Shown piece by piece: positions 44,657 to 55,672 of a stretch of 64,000 bases of DNA. This DNA is from Tsukamurella conjunctivitidis. GTDB lineage: Bacteria; Actinomycetota; Actinomycetes; Mycobacteriales; Mycobacteriaceae. The position numbers were made by a program, and so were the translations under genes. The stretch's first letter is position 1, and the number at the start of each line of letters is the position of its first letter. The notes beneath the pieces were generated by a model. The model was not told the DNA's origin. It did no database searches and saw only the letters and a list, made by a program, of their open reading frames with translations. The DNA lies in the NCBI RefSeq assembly GCF_007858475.1, contig NZ_VIGX01000006.1, forward strand, positions 1 to 64,000. Direction: 5' to 3'.

Positions 44657-46297
44657 ATGAACGCGACGCATTCGCCGCCGATGAAAGGCAGAACCATCAC
44701 CACCGCGAACAACGACATCCACACCGAGCCCGCCACCGAAGAGGGCATGCCCGACGTCCACGTCATCGGCGACGATCACGTCTCGCCCAGCTTCGCCGAG
44801 CTCGGCGTCGATCAGGGCATCGTCGACGCCCTCGGCAAGCGCGGGATCGAGCGCACCTTCGCCATCCAGGAGCTGACCCTCCCGCTCGCCCTGGCCGGCA
44901 ACGACCTGATCGGCCAGGCCCGCACGGGTATGGGCAAGACCTACGGCTTCGGCGTGCCCCTGCTCAACCGCCTCATCACACAGGCTCGCGCCGAGGTCGG
45001 CGAGGACGGCCTCCGTGCGCTCGACGGCACCCCGCGCGCCCTCATCATCGTCCCCACCCGTGAACTGTGCGTGCAGGTCACCGAGGACCTGGAGCGCGCC
45101 GCCGACGGCGTTCGCGTGCAGACCACCAAGGGCGAGCGCGACCTGAAGATCACGTCGATCTACGGCGGCCGCCCGTACGAGGCGCAGATCGAGGCGCTGC
45201 AGAAGGGCGTCGACGTGGTCGTCGGCACGCCCGGCCGCCTCCTCGACCTCGCGAACCAGGGCCATCTGGTGCTCGGCAAGATCCAGATCCTGGTGCTCGA
45301 CGAGGCCGACGAGATGCTCGACCTGGGCTTCCTCCCCGACATCGAGCGCATCCTCACGATGGTGCCCACCGACCGGCAGACCATGCTGTTCTCGGCCACC
45401 ATGCCCGGGCCGATCATCACGCTGGCCCGCACCTTCCTCAAGCAGCCGACGCACGTGCGCGCCGAGCACCATGACGATTCCGCGGTGCACGAGCGCACCA
45501 CCCAGTTCGTCTACCGCGCGCACGCCCTCGACAAGGTCGAGATGGTGGCGAAGATCCTGCAGGCCGAGGGCCGTGGCGCCACGATGATCTTCACCCGCAC
45601 CAAGCGCACCGCGCAGAAGGTGGCCGACGAGCTGGCCGAGCGCGGCTTCAAGGTCGGTGCCGTGCACGGCGACCTCGGCCAGGTCGCGCGCGAGAAGGCG
45701 CTCGGCAAGTTCCGCGACGGTTCCATCGACGTGCTGGTCGCCACGGATGTCGCGGCGCGCGGCATCGACATCGACGACGTCACCCACGTCATCAACTTCC
45801 AGTGCCCCGAGGACGACAAGACGTACGTGCACCGCATCGGCCGCACGGGCCGCGCGGGTAAGACCGGCACCGCCGTGACCTTCGTCGACTGGGACGAGCT
45901 GCACCGCTGGGAGCTCATCGACAAGGCCCTCGGCCTCGGCCGGCCGGAGCCTGTCGAGACCTACAGCTCGAGCGAGCACCTGTTCACCGACCTGGGCATC
46001 GACCCCAAGGTCAAGGGCAGCCTGCCCGGCGTGCGCAAGCGCGCCGAGGGCGAGGTCGTCGAGCGCAAGCCGCGCGAGAAGCGCGAGAGCACCCGCACCC
46101 GCACCCGGACGCGCGGTGGCCGCAAGGCCGACGGCGCGCCCGCCGAGGCGAAGCCCGCCACCGCCGGGCCCGAGTCGCCGGCACCGTCGAACGACGGCGC
46201 CGAGGGCGACGCCCCCGCCCGCAAGCGCCGCCGCCGTCGCCGCTCCGGCGCGAAGAAGGCCGACGGCACCGCGACCGCCGAGGCCTCGGCGGAGTAG
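44657..46297 (+). CDS. rhlE: DEAD-box ATP-dependent RNA helicase (RhlE-like)
   Basis: A 546-residue RNA helicase. The Q motif region is PSFAELGVDQGIVDALGKRGIERTFAIQ, motif I ARTGMGKT, motif II VLDEADEMLDLGF, motif III SATMP, and motifs IV-VI MIFTRTKRTAQKV, VLVATDVAARGIDIDDV and YVHRIGRTGRAGKTG. The C-terminal 110 residues are basic and low-complexity (RTRTRTRGGR, RKRRRRRRS), suited to binding RNA. It likely acts in ribosome assembly and RNA turnover. ATG 44657 is the longest start; 44681 and 44747 are possible. Corresponds to Rv3211. Confidence 0.93.
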   Translation: MNATHSPPMKGRTITTANNDIHTEPATEEGMPDVHVIGDDHVSPSFAELGVDQGIVDALGKRGIERTFAIQELTLPLALAGNDLIGQARTGMGKTYGFGVPLLNRLITQARAEVGEDGLRALDGTPRALIIVPTRELCVQVTEDLERAADGVRVQTTKGERDLKITSIYGGRPYEAQIEALQKGVDVVVGTPGRLLDLANQGHLVLGKIQILVLDEADEMLDLGFLPDIERILTMVPTDRQTMLFSATMPGPIITLARTFLKQPTHVRAEHHDDSAVHERTTQFVYRAHALDKVEMVAKILQAEGRGATMIFTRTKRTAQKVADELAERGFKVGAVHGDLGQVAREKALGKFRDGSIDVLVATDVAARGIDIDDVTHVINFQCPEDDKTYVHRIGRTGRAGKTGTAVTFVDWDELHRWELIDKALGLGRPEPVETYSSSEHLFTDLGIDPKVKGSLPGVRKRAEGEVVERKPREKRESTRTRTRTRGGRKADGAPAEAKPATAGPESPAPSNDGAEGDAPARKRRRRRRSGAKKADGTATAEASAE

Positions 46298-46311
46298 GTC
46301 CCCCGAACGAC

Positions 46312-46347
46312 GGACCCCGCGATCACCATCCGGTGGTCGCGGGGTCC
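46312..46347 (+). terminator. 16-bp hairpin terminator after rhlE
   Basis: GGACCCCGCGATCACC and GGTGGTCGCGGGGTCC, with an ATCC loop, pair at 15 of 16 positions plus a G-T wobble. It begins 15 bases after the helicase stop. Confidence 0.85.
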
Positions 46348-46373
46348 TCGCTTTCCGGGGGAAGGTGGTCGCC

Positions 46374-47534
46374 ATGACCTCGACCCCCGCCCCCATCGGC
46401 ACCGTCGGCGCTCAGGCATCCACGACGCGCCGCATCGCTTCCCTCGACGTCGCCCGCGGCATCGCGATCCTCGGGACCTTCGGCACCAACGTGTGGATCT
46501 TCACCGAGCCCCGCGGCATGGTCGGCTACCTCGAGACCGTGGGCGGCGAATCGCTGCCGATCCGGGTGCTGCAGACCCTCGCACAGGGCAAGTTCCTCGG
46601 CCTGCTGAGCCTGATGTTCGGTGTGGGCCTGGCGATCCAGCAGGCCTCCGCGGCGCGCCACGACCGTCCGTGGCCGGGCCGCTACTGGCGCCGCGCCCTG
46701 GTCCTGTTCCTCGACGGGCTCGTGCACTTCGTGTTGGTCGCCGAATTCGACGTTCTCATGGGCTACGCGCTCGTCTCCTTCCTGGTCTCCGCGCTGCTCA
46801 TCCTGCGGCCCCGGGTGCGGATGCGCTGGGCGATCGGCGCCGTCGCCGTGCACCTCGCGGTGGTCAGCCTCGCGGTGGCCGGGATGATGCTGGGCGGCGG
46901 CGGGATGTCCAGGCCCGAGCGCTCGGCGTGGAATCCGTACGCCGACGGCTCGTTCTGGGACCTGGTCCTCTTCCGTGTGGACCACGGGCTGCTCTTCCGC
47001 GCGGAGACGATCTTCATGATCCCGCTGACGATCGCGATGTTCCTCACGGGCGCGGCCCTGTTCCAGGGTGGGCTCTTCGCGCCCGAGGGCGCGGCGCTGC
47101 GCCGCCGGATGATGTGGATCGGCGGCATCGCGGCCCCGGTCGACCTCGCGATCGGGATCGCCGGTGCGCCGCTGGGACTGTCGGGGCCCGCCGTCTTCGT
47201 CGGACGGTACGTCGTGGCCCCGCTGGTGGCGCTGGGCCTACTGGCGCTGATCGCCGAGTTCTACCAGCGGCGGAGCGTCGGCCGCATCGGTGGCGCGCTG
47301 AGCAACGTCGGGAGGACCGCGCTGAGCTGCTACGTGCTGCAGAACGTGATCGCCTCGGCGCTCTGCTACGGCTGGGGCCTCGGGCTCGCCGCGCGCTACG
47401 GCGGCGACCACCGGTTGGCCTTCACGGTGGCGGTCTACGTCGCGGTGATGATCTGCCTACTCGTGGCCTCGGCGCTGTGGACCCGCCGCTTCTCCCGCGG
47501 TCCGATCGAGATGATGATGCACCGCGTGGCGTGA
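46374..47534 (+). CDS. DUF418-family integral membrane protein
   Basis: A 386-residue polytopic protein with about ten membrane helices. RIASLDVARGIAILGTFGTNVWIF at the start and the C-terminal block RSVGRIGGALSNVGRTALSCYVLQNVIASALCYGWGLGLAARYG are hallmarks of the YeiB/DUF418 family, related to membrane acyltransferases. Function is unproven. ATG 46374 has GGGGAAGG upstream. It is convergent with a TetR gene, 12 bases apart. Confidence 0.85.
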   Translation: MTSTPAPIGTVGAQASTTRRIASLDVARGIAILGTFGTNVWIFTEPRGMVGYLETVGGESLPIRVLQTLAQGKFLGLLSLMFGVGLAIQQASAARHDRPWPGRYWRRALVLFLDGLVHFVLVAEFDVLMGYALVSFLVSALLILRPRVRMRWAIGAVAVHLAVVSLAVAGMMLGGGGMSRPERSAWNPYADGSFWDLVLFRVDHGLLFRAETIFMIPLTIAMFLTGAALFQGGLFAPEGAALRRRMMWIGGIAAPVDLAIGIAGAPLGLSGPAVFVGRYVVAPLVALGLLALIAEFYQRRSVGRIGGALSNVGRTALSCYVLQNVIASALCYGWGLGLAARYGGDHRLAFTVAVYVAVMICLLVASALWTRRFSRGPIEMMMHRVA

Positions 47535-47546
47535 GCGACGAGCGAG

Positions 47547-49281
<1,735 letters not shown>

Positions 49282-49341
49282 CCGGACCGTGGCGCGTGTC
49301 GGTTCCACTCCGAGGGCCCTGATCGTGGAATCGTTGACGAC

Positions 49342-50355
49342 GTGAGTAGTCCTTCGAACCCGAGGCGTCCCCGGCCGGACGGGCGTGCGCCGCTTCGGGC
49401 TGAGTGGGACCCCATCAACTCCCCGTCCGCGACCTCGGGCGATCACCGCAACCGGCCGCCGCGCGAGCGGGTCTACGCCAAGCAGGGGCGGCTCGGCCGC
49501 CTGCTGCGCACCTACGGGTGGCGCGCCTACGCCGTGCCCGTGCTCGCGGTGCTCACCGTGGTGGCCCTGGTGTTGACCTTCGGCGGCGACACCCTGGGGA
49601 CCAAGGAGACCACCGACACCTCTCCCGAGGGCCAGCTCTCCCGCAACCCGACGCCCGGCAAGACGATCGTCGGCGCGCCGAGTAAGACGGTGCCCGGACC
49701 GGTGCCCCCGGCGGGCATGCTCCCCGAGGGCGGGCCGTTCACGGAGAAGGGCCAGGGCATCTGGCACGTCGTGCCCGGCAGCACGCCGCGCATCGGAAAG
49801 CAGGACGAGGGCAAGCAGCAGCTCTTCACATACATGATCGCGGTCGAGGACGGCGTCGACATGGGGGCACTCGGCGGCGATCAGCCCTTCGCCACCATGA
49901 TCGACCGCACCCTGGCCGATCCGCGCAGCTGGATCCACGACCCCGCCGTCGCCTTCCAGCGCATCGACAAGGGCACGCCCACCTTCACCATCTCGCTGAC
50001 CTCGCCGATCACCACCCGGTCGGCCTGCGGCTACACCATCCAGCTCGAGTCGTCCTGCTACAACGGCGAACTCGGTCGGGTGGTCCTCAACCTGGCCCGC
50101 TGGGTGCGCGGCGCCACGGCGTTCGAGGGCGATCTCACCGGCTACCGGCAGTACGCCATCAACCACGAGGTCGGCCACGCCATCGGCTACCCGCAGCACG
50201 TGCCGTGCCCCGCGCAGGGCGCGCTCGCGCCGATCATGATGCAGCAGTCCTTCGGCGTGAAGAACCGCGACATCTTCGACCTCGACAAGTCCGAGGGCTT
50301 CGGCAACGACCTGGCCTGCCGGCCCAACGCCTGGGTCGCCCCGGTCCTCAAGTGA
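49342..50355 (+). CDS. DUF3152 protein with metalloprotease-like motif (Rv3207c-like)
   Basis: A 337-residue protein with a polar 55-residue N-terminus, one membrane anchor (AYAVPVLAVLTVVALVLTFGG, about 62-82) and an extracellular domain. Near residue 275 it has NHEVGHAIGYPQH, an HEXXHXXGXXXH arrangement like that of metzincin-type zinc proteases. Four Cys probably form disulfides. Rv3207c has the same build, and proteolytic activity is an inference. GTG 49342 is the assumed start. moeZ follows 66 bases later. Confidence 0.85.
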   Translation: MSSPSNPRRPRPDGRAPLRAEWDPINSPSATSGDHRNRPPRERVYAKQGRLGRLLRTYGWRAYAVPVLAVLTVVALVLTFGGDTLGTKETTDTSPEGQLSRNPTPGKTIVGAPSKTVPGPVPPAGMLPEGGPFTEKGQGIWHVVPGSTPRIGKQDEGKQQLFTYMIAVEDGVDMGALGGDQPFATMIDRTLADPRSWIHDPAVAFQRIDKGTPTFTISLTSPITTRSACGYTIQLESSCYNGELGRVVLNLARWVRGATAFEGDLTGYRQYAINHEVGHAIGYPQHVPCPAQGALAPIMMQQSFGVKNRDIFDLDKSEGFGNDLACRPNAWVAPVLK

Positions 50356-50421
50356 CGGTCCGTCCGGCCCGACGGTGACGGGCCCGGGAATGGCGGGCAG
50401 CGCACCGTCGTTCCACTGAAG

Positions 50422-51612
50422 GTGAGCACGCTGCCCCCGCTTGTGGAACCCGCCGCCGAACTGACCCGTGACGAGGTCGCGCGCTACTCGCGGCATCTGA
50501 TCATCCCCGAGATGGGGGTCACGGGGCAGAAACGCCTCAAGAACGCGAAAGTGCTGGTCATCGGCGCCGGCGGGCTCGGCAGCCCGGCGCTGCTCTACCT
50601 GGCCGCCGCGGGCGTCGGCACCATCGGCATCGTCGAGTTCGACGAGGTCGACGAGTCCAACCTGCAGCGCCAGGTGATCCACGGCGTCTCGGATCTGGGA
50701 CGCCCGAAGGGCGAGAGCGCCCGCGACTCGATCGCCGAGATCAACCCGTTGGTCACCGTGAACCTGCACCCGATCCGGCTCGAGCCCGAGAACGCGGTGG
50801 AGCTCTTCGAGCAGTACGACCTCATCCTCGACGGCACCGACAACTTCGCCACCCGCTACCTGGTCAACGACGCGGCGGTGCTGGCGCACAAGCCCTACGT
50901 GTGGGGTTCGATCTTCCGGTTCGAGGGCCAGGTGTCCGTGTTCTGGGAGGACGCGCCGGACGGCCCGGACGGCGAGAAGCAGGGCCTGAACTACCGCGAC
51001 CTGTACCCGGTCGCGCCCCCGCCCGGCATGGTGCCCTCCTGCGCGGAGGGCGGCGTCCTGGGCATCCTCTGCGCCTCGATCGGCTCGATCATGGGCACCG
51101 AGGCGGTGAAGCTGATCACCGGCATCGGCGAGTCCCTGCTCGGCCGGCTCATGGTCTACGACGCCCTGGAGATGAGCTACCGCACCCTGTCCATCCGCAA
51201 GGATCCCGACGCCCCGCGCATCACGGGCCTCATCGACTACGACGAGTTCTGCGGCGTCGTCTCCGACGAGGCGCAGCGCGCCGCCGCCGGCAGCACCATC
51301 ACGCCGAAGGAACTCGTCGAGATGGGATCGGCGGGCGTCGACTACGAGCTGGTGGACGTACGCGAGCCCGTCGAGTGGGAGATCGTGCACCTCGACGGCG
51401 CGAAGCTGGTCCCCAAGGGTGCCTTCGAGACCGGCGAGGGCCTGGCCCAGGTGTCCGCGGACAAGAAGCTGGTCCTGTACTGCAAGACCGGCATCCGGTC
51501 GGCGGAGGTGCTCGCCGCCGTCCAGGGCGCGGGCTACCGCGACGCGGTGCACCTGCAGGGCGGCATCACCGCGTACGCCCGGCAGGTGGACCCGTCGCTG
51601 CCCGTGTACTGA
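50422..51612 (+). CDS. moeZ: Adenylyltransferase/sulfurtransferase MoeZ
   Basis: A 396-residue two-domain enzyme. The N-terminal ThiF/MoeB domain has the ATP motif VIGAGGLGSPALLYLAAAGVG near residue 36, EFDEVDESNLQRQV, and GTDNFATRYLVND; it adenylates the C-terminus of small sulfur carriers. The C-terminal rhodanese domain has the persulfide Cys in LYCKTGIRSAEV near residue 355. In mycobacteria MoeZ makes thiocarboxylated carriers for molybdopterin, CysO and others. GTG 50422 is used. It is the last gene of the conserved order; the accessory region starts after it. Confidence 0.94.
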   Translation: MSTLPPLVEPAAELTRDEVARYSRHLIIPEMGVTGQKRLKNAKVLVIGAGGLGSPALLYLAAAGVGTIGIVEFDEVDESNLQRQVIHGVSDLGRPKGESARDSIAEINPLVTVNLHPIRLEPENAVELFEQYDLILDGTDNFATRYLVNDAAVLAHKPYVWGSIFRFEGQVSVFWEDAPDGPDGEKQGLNYRDLYPVAPPPGMVPSCAEGGVLGILCASIGSIMGTEAVKLITGIGESLLGRLMVYDALEMSYRTLSIRKDPDAPRITGLIDYDEFCGVVSDEAQRAAAGSTITPKELVEMGSAGVDYELVDVREPVEWEIVHLDGAKLVPKGAFETGEGLAQVSADKKLVLYCKTGIRSAEVLAAVQGAGYRDAVHLQGGITAYARQVDPSLPVY

Positions 51613-51627
51613 CCGGCACCGAGGGAT

Positions 51628-53223
51628 TCACGCGCCCGGGTCGTGCTCCTGTGCGGCTCGGTCCCGGAGGAGGAACTTCTGCGTCTTGCCGGTCGTGGTC
51701 TTGGGCAGGTCGGTGAAGATCACCAGGCGGGGCGCCTTGTACCGCGCGATGTGCTTCTTGACGTGCTCGATCAGCTCGTCCGCGGTGGCTTCGGCGCCGG
51801 GGACGAGCTGGACGAAGGCGACCGGGATCTCGCCCCACCGCGCATCGGCCGTTCCGACGACGGCCGACTCGAGGACGGCGGGGTGCTCCGCGAGCACGTG
51901 CTCGACCTCGACGCTGGCGATGTTCTCGCCCCCGCTGATGATGATGTCCTTGCTGCGGTCACGCAGCTCGATGTACCCGTCCGCGTGGCGCACCCCGAGG
52001 TCGCCGGTGCGGAACCAGCCGTCCGGAACGGCCCGGCGGGTGGCTTCGTCGTCATCGAGGTAGCCGAGCATCACGTTGTTGCCGCGCAGCGCGATCTCGC
52101 CGATCGTCGTCCCATCGGCGGGGACGTCCGACCCGTCCGCCGCGACCACCCGCGGCGGCAGGGAGACGACGTTGCCGACCCCCTGTCGTGCGGTGAGCCG
52201 GACGCGCGTCTCGTCGTCGAGTCCACGCCACTCCGGCGGGACCTCGCACAGCAGCGCGGGGCCGAAGGTCTCGGTCAGGCCGTACAGGTGGGTGACCTGG
52301 AAACCGATGCGGCCCATCCGGCGCAGGACCGCCGGCGCCGGCGGGGCTCCGCCGGTCCCGAGTCTGATGCCGCCCTCGAGCGGCACGGCGGACGGCGAGT
52401 GCGCGATCATGTCGAGCACCGCGGGCGCGCCGTTGAGACTGTTCACCTTCTCCTCGTCGATCAGGCGCCAGATCTCCTCCGCGTCCACCTTGCGCAGGCA
52501 GACGTGCGTTCCGGCCACCGCGGTGACGGCCCACGTGAAACACCAGCCGTTGCAGTGGAACATCGGCAGGGTCCACAGGTGCACGGTGTCGGGGCTCAAG
52601 TCGAAGTGGCTGGACATCGCGAGAGCCTGGAGGTACGCACCGCGGTGGTGGTACTGCACGCCCTTCGGCGATCCCGTGGTCCCCGACGTGTAGTTGATGG
52701 CGAGGACGCCCCGTTCGTCGTCGACCTCCGCACGGAACTCCTCGGCCTCCGCCAGCAGGGCCTCGTACTCCGAACCGTCCCCGTCGGCGATGACGACCCG
52801 CGGCGGGGCGGCCATCGCGCCGACGACCTCCGCGACCAACGCGGCGAACTGCCGATCGGCGATGAGGAGACCCGATCGGGAGTGCTGCAGGATGTAGGCC
52901 AGCTCCCGGGTGCCGAGCCGGGTGTTCAGCGCGACCAGCGGTACCCCGGCCCACGGGACGCCGTAGTGCGCCTCGAGCAGGACGTGGCTGTTGGGGGCCA
53001 GGACCGCGACGGGCGATCCGCCGGCCAGGTCGCGCAGTGCGCCGGCCAGCCGCAGGCATCTGCTCCGGAACTCGTCGTAGGTCCAGCGCCGGTCCCCGTC
53101 GATCACCGCGATCCGGCTCCCGTGGGCCGCGGCCGCCCGGTCGAGGAAGGCCGTCGGCGTCAGTGCCGACCACGCGTGCAACGGGTCCGGGGCGGTAGGC
53201 GCGGCGACTCCGATGCGGGTCAT
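51628..53223 (-). CDS. AMP-forming acyl-CoA ligase
   Basis: A 531-residue adenylating enzyme of the ANL superfamily, activating a carboxylic acid to acyl-AMP and then acyl-CoA. Motifs: P-loop-like INYTSGTTGSPKGVQYHH near residue 175, HLYGLTETFGPALLCEVP, GWFRTGDLGVRHADGYIELRDRSKDIIISGGENIAS near 415, and the catalytic Lys in LPKTTTGKTQKFLLRDR. The PMFHCNGWCFTW segment is typical of medium-chain or aryl ligases. The ATG overlaps the aminotransferase stop (ATGA), making it the last gene of the catabolic operon. Substrate unknown. Confidence 0.92.
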   Translation of the reverse strand: MTRIGVAAPTAPDPLHAWSALTPTAFLDRAAAAHGSRIAVIDGDRRWTYDEFRSRCLRLAGALRDLAGGSPVAVLAPNSHVLLEAHYGVPWAGVPLVALNTRLGTRELAYILQHSRSGLLIADRQFAALVAEVVGAMAAPPRVVIADGDGSEYEALLAEAEEFRAEVDDERGVLAINYTSGTTGSPKGVQYHHRGAYLQALAMSSHFDLSPDTVHLWTLPMFHCNGWCFTWAVTAVAGTHVCLRKVDAEEIWRLIDEEKVNSLNGAPAVLDMIAHSPSAVPLEGGIRLGTGGAPPAPAVLRRMGRIGFQVTHLYGLTETFGPALLCEVPPEWRGLDDETRVRLTARQGVGNVVSLPPRVVAADGSDVPADGTTIGEIALRGNNVMLGYLDDDEATRRAVPDGWFRTGDLGVRHADGYIELRDRSKDIIISGGENIASVEVEHVLAEHPAVLESAVVGTADARWGEIPVAFVQLVPGAEATADELIEHVKKHIARYKAPRLVIFTDLPKTTTGKTQKFLLRDRAAQEHDPGA

Positions 53224-54482
53224 GCGGACACCCGCCGCAGTGCCGCGTCGAAGCGCTCGGCGGTGAGCCGGATGTCCTCGGCGGTGTGCGCCGTGCTGAG
53301 GAAGATCTTCCCGGACGGCATGAAGGCGACGCCGGATTCGAGCATCGCGCCGGCGATCTCGGACCAGGTGCCGCCCGTGCCGTGCAGGCTCGTCGCCCGG
53401 CCGTGGGGGACGAACTGGAGCAGGGAGCCCACCCGGCGCAGCTCGCCGACGGACCCCGCGGCGTGCAGGACCGCGCCGACCTCCGCCTCGAAGAGCGCGG
53501 AGCGGTCCTCGAGGATCGAGTACACGTCCGGCGCGGCACAGAGTTCCATGGACGCTGTGACGGCCGCCAGCGCGACGGGGTTCCCGTTGAAGGTCCCGGC
53601 GTGCATGACCCCGTCCGTCACCAGATCGAGGATGTCGGCGCGGCCGACCACGGCGCTCTGCGTGAATCCGCCGGCGATCGCCTTGCCGAAGACCGACAGG
53701 TCCGGGGTCACGCCGAAGCGCTCCGCCGCGCCGCCGCGGGCGATCCGGAACCCCGTGATGACCTCGTCGAAGATCAGGACCACACCGTGCGCATCGCACA
53801 GGGCCCGTAGGGTTTCGAGGAAGCCCGGCGCCGGGTCGGTGACACCGGCGTTGCTCATGATCGGATCGATGAGCACCGCCGCGATGTCGCGCTCCTCGGC
53901 GCGCTCGAGCAGCGCGGTCGCCGCGTCGATGTCGTTGAACCGGCCGACGATCAGATCCGCGTAGGCACTGGGGCTCTGGCCGCGGCTCGCGCCGACCGGG
54001 GTCTCCCCGGTGTCGTCGGCGCCGATGCTCGCGTACACGCTGTCGTGCCAGCCGTGGTACGCCTTGGCGAACTTGACCAAACGATTGCGTCCGCTCGCCG
54101 CGCGGGCGAACCGCAGTGCCACCTGGACCGCCTCGGTGCCGGTGTTCGCCCACACCAGCCGCTGGGCGCCCGGGACGGATTCCAGCACGGCCTCGGCCGC
54201 CTGGTATTCGAGCGGGTGCCCCATGCCCACCACCTGCATGTCGGTCAGCACCCGCTGCACCGACTCCAGCACGTGGGGATGGCTGTGGCCGTGGACCAGC
54301 GGCCCCCAGGCCATCACGTAGTCGATGTACTGGTCACCGTCGAGGTCCCAGACGTGGGCGCCGTGCGCCCGGTCCACGAACAGCGGTGTCGGCCGCATCG
54401 TGGCGCGCAGCCCGGAGCTGACGCCCCCGGCGAGGCTGTTTCGGGTCCGCTCGAAGGCGGTCCGGGAAGAGGCGATCGCCAT
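53220..54482 (-). CDS. Class III PLP aminotransferase (glutamate-1-semialdehyde aminomutase-like)
   Basis: A 420-residue fold-type I PLP enzyme. WANTGTEAVQVALRFARAASGRNRLVKFAKAYHGWHDSVY binds the cofactor phosphate, LIFDEVITGFR holds the pyridine-N Asp, and SVFGKAIAGGF carries the Schiff-base Lys near residue 258. Resemblance to HemL is in fold only; genomic context argues for a catabolic transaminase or racemase-like role on an amino compound. ATG 54482 has AAGGAGA upstream. It is third in the operon. Confidence 0.9.
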   Translation of the reverse strand: MAIASSRTAFERTRNSLAGGVSSGLRATMRPTPLFVDRAHGAHVWDLDGDQYIDYVMAWGPLVHGHSHPHVLESVQRVLTDMQVVGMGHPLEYQAAEAVLESVPGAQRLVWANTGTEAVQVALRFARAASGRNRLVKFAKAYHGWHDSVYASIGADDTGETPVGASRGQSPSAYADLIVGRFNDIDAATALLERAEERDIAAVLIDPIMSNAGVTDPAPGFLETLRALCDAHGVVLIFDEVITGFRIARGGAAERFGVTPDLSVFGKAIAGGFTQSAVVGRADILDLVTDGVMHAGTFNGNPVALAAVTASMELCAAPDVYSILEDRSALFEAEVGAVLHAAGSVGELRRVGSLLQFVPHGRATSLHGTGGTWSEIAGAMLESGVAFMPSGKIFLSTAHTAEDIRLTAERFDAALRRVSA

Positions 54483-54512
54483 GTTTCTCCTTGTGTCTCG
54501 GCCCGGGCGGAA

Positions 54513-55631
54513 TCAGCTGTAGCGGATCACGGAGCGGATGCCCTCGCCGCGCTTCATGCCCTCGTAGCCCTCGTTGATCTGCTCGAGCGTGATGACATCG
54601 GTGACCAGCGAGTCCAGGTCGACCCGGCCGTTCATGTAGTGGTCCACGAGGACGGGGAAGTCGACCTCGGCGCGGCTGGAACCGTAGTTCGAGCCGATGA
54701 GGCGCCGCTCCTGGTCGGACATGACGAACGGGTCGATGGTGATGGTGACGCCGTCGGCGACCTGGCCCGCGACCACGGCCGTGGCGCCGCGGGCCAGGAC
54801 CGAGTACGCCGCCTCGATGGTCTGCGGCAGGCCGATCGCCTCCACCGCGATGTCGACACCGCGGCCGTCGGTGAGCTCCGCGATCCGTGCCGCGAAGTCC
54901 TCGGTCCGGGTGTTGATCGTCTCGTGCGCGCCGAACTTGCGGGCCTGCTCGAGCTTGTCGTCCGAGATGTCCGCGGCGATGATCCGGCGGGCGCCGACCA
55001 GCCGGGCGCCCTGCACGGCATTGAGTCCCACACCGCCGCAACCGATCACCAGGACCACGTCGGCGGGTCGGGCGTTCGCGGTGTTGACGACCGCGCCGAC
55101 GCCGGTGGTAACGGCGCAGCCGACCAGGGCCGACTGCTCGAAGGGCGCGTCCTTGCGGACCGCGATCGCCGCCGACGCGGGCACCATGGTGTACTCGCCG
55201 AAGGTGCCCAGCCCTGCGAAGCTGTAGACCTCGTCGCCGTCAGCGCTGCGGACCCGCGTCTTCCCGTCGAACGAGAGGTGGTTGGCCGAGTGCTCGGCCG
55301 CCATGTCGCACAGGACCGGCCGGCCGCTCACGCAGTACCGGCACCGTCCGCACGAGGGCGTCCAGGACAGGATGACGTGGTCGCCCACCTGCACGTTCGT
55401 CACGCCCTCGCCCACGGCCTCGACGACGCCGGCGCCCTCGTGGCCGAGGATCATCGGCGCGGGCGCGTCCCACTCGCCCACCAGCACGTGCAGGTCGCTG
55501 TGGCACAGGCCGCTGGCGGAGAGCTTGACGAGCACGTCGCCGGGCGGCGGGGTCGACGGGAGCGTCACGCGCTCGATCGTCATGGGCTCGTTCGGTGTCC
55601 GGAAGACGGCGGCGTTGAATTCGATGGTCAT
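54513..55631 (-). CDS. Zinc-dependent medium-chain alcohol dehydrogenase
   Basis: A 372-residue MDR enzyme. The catalytic zinc site has SGLCHSDLHVL (Cys near 45), GHEGAGVVEAVGEGV and a later Cys; the structural zinc loop has CGRCRYCVSGRPVLC. The NAD-binding motif is VLVIGCGGVGLNAVQGARLVGA. It resembles class III/NDMA-type actinobacterial alcohol dehydrogenases, but which cofactor system it uses is unclear. ATG 55631 has AAGGAA upstream. It is second in the operon, 41 bases after the aldehyde dehydrogenase, suggesting alcohol-to-aldehyde-to-acid oxidation. Confidence 0.92.
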   Translation of the reverse strand: MTIEFNAAVFRTPNEPMTIERVTLPSTPPPGDVLVKLSASGLCHSDLHVLVGEWDAPAPMILGHEGAGVVEAVGEGVTNVQVGDHVILSWTPSCGRCRYCVSGRPVLCDMAAEHSANHLSFDGKTRVRSADGDEVYSFAGLGTFGEYTMVPASAAIAVRKDAPFEQSALVGCAVTTGVGAVVNTANARPADVVLVIGCGGVGLNAVQGARLVGARRIIAADISDDKLEQARKFGAHETINTRTEDFAARIAELTDGRGVDIAVEAIGLPQTIEAAYSVLARGATAVVAGQVADGVTITIDPFVMSDQERRLIGSNYGSSRAEVDFPVLVDHYMNGRVDLDSLVTDVITLEQINEGYEGMKRGEGIRSVIRYS

Positions 55632-55672
55632 GGTCGTGGTTCCTTGTGTGAGGGGGAGAGGTGGTGCGCCGG

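Noticed and set aside
53220-54482. Haem-pathway gene hemL
   Set aside because: The enzyme has the GSAM fold, but it sits in a catabolic operon with dehydrogenases and a CoA ligase and lacks haem-gene neighbours.
55340-55347. GCACCGTC inside the accessory region
   Set aside because: It matches only eight bases of the over-represented 9-mer (next base differs), so it was not counted as a copy.
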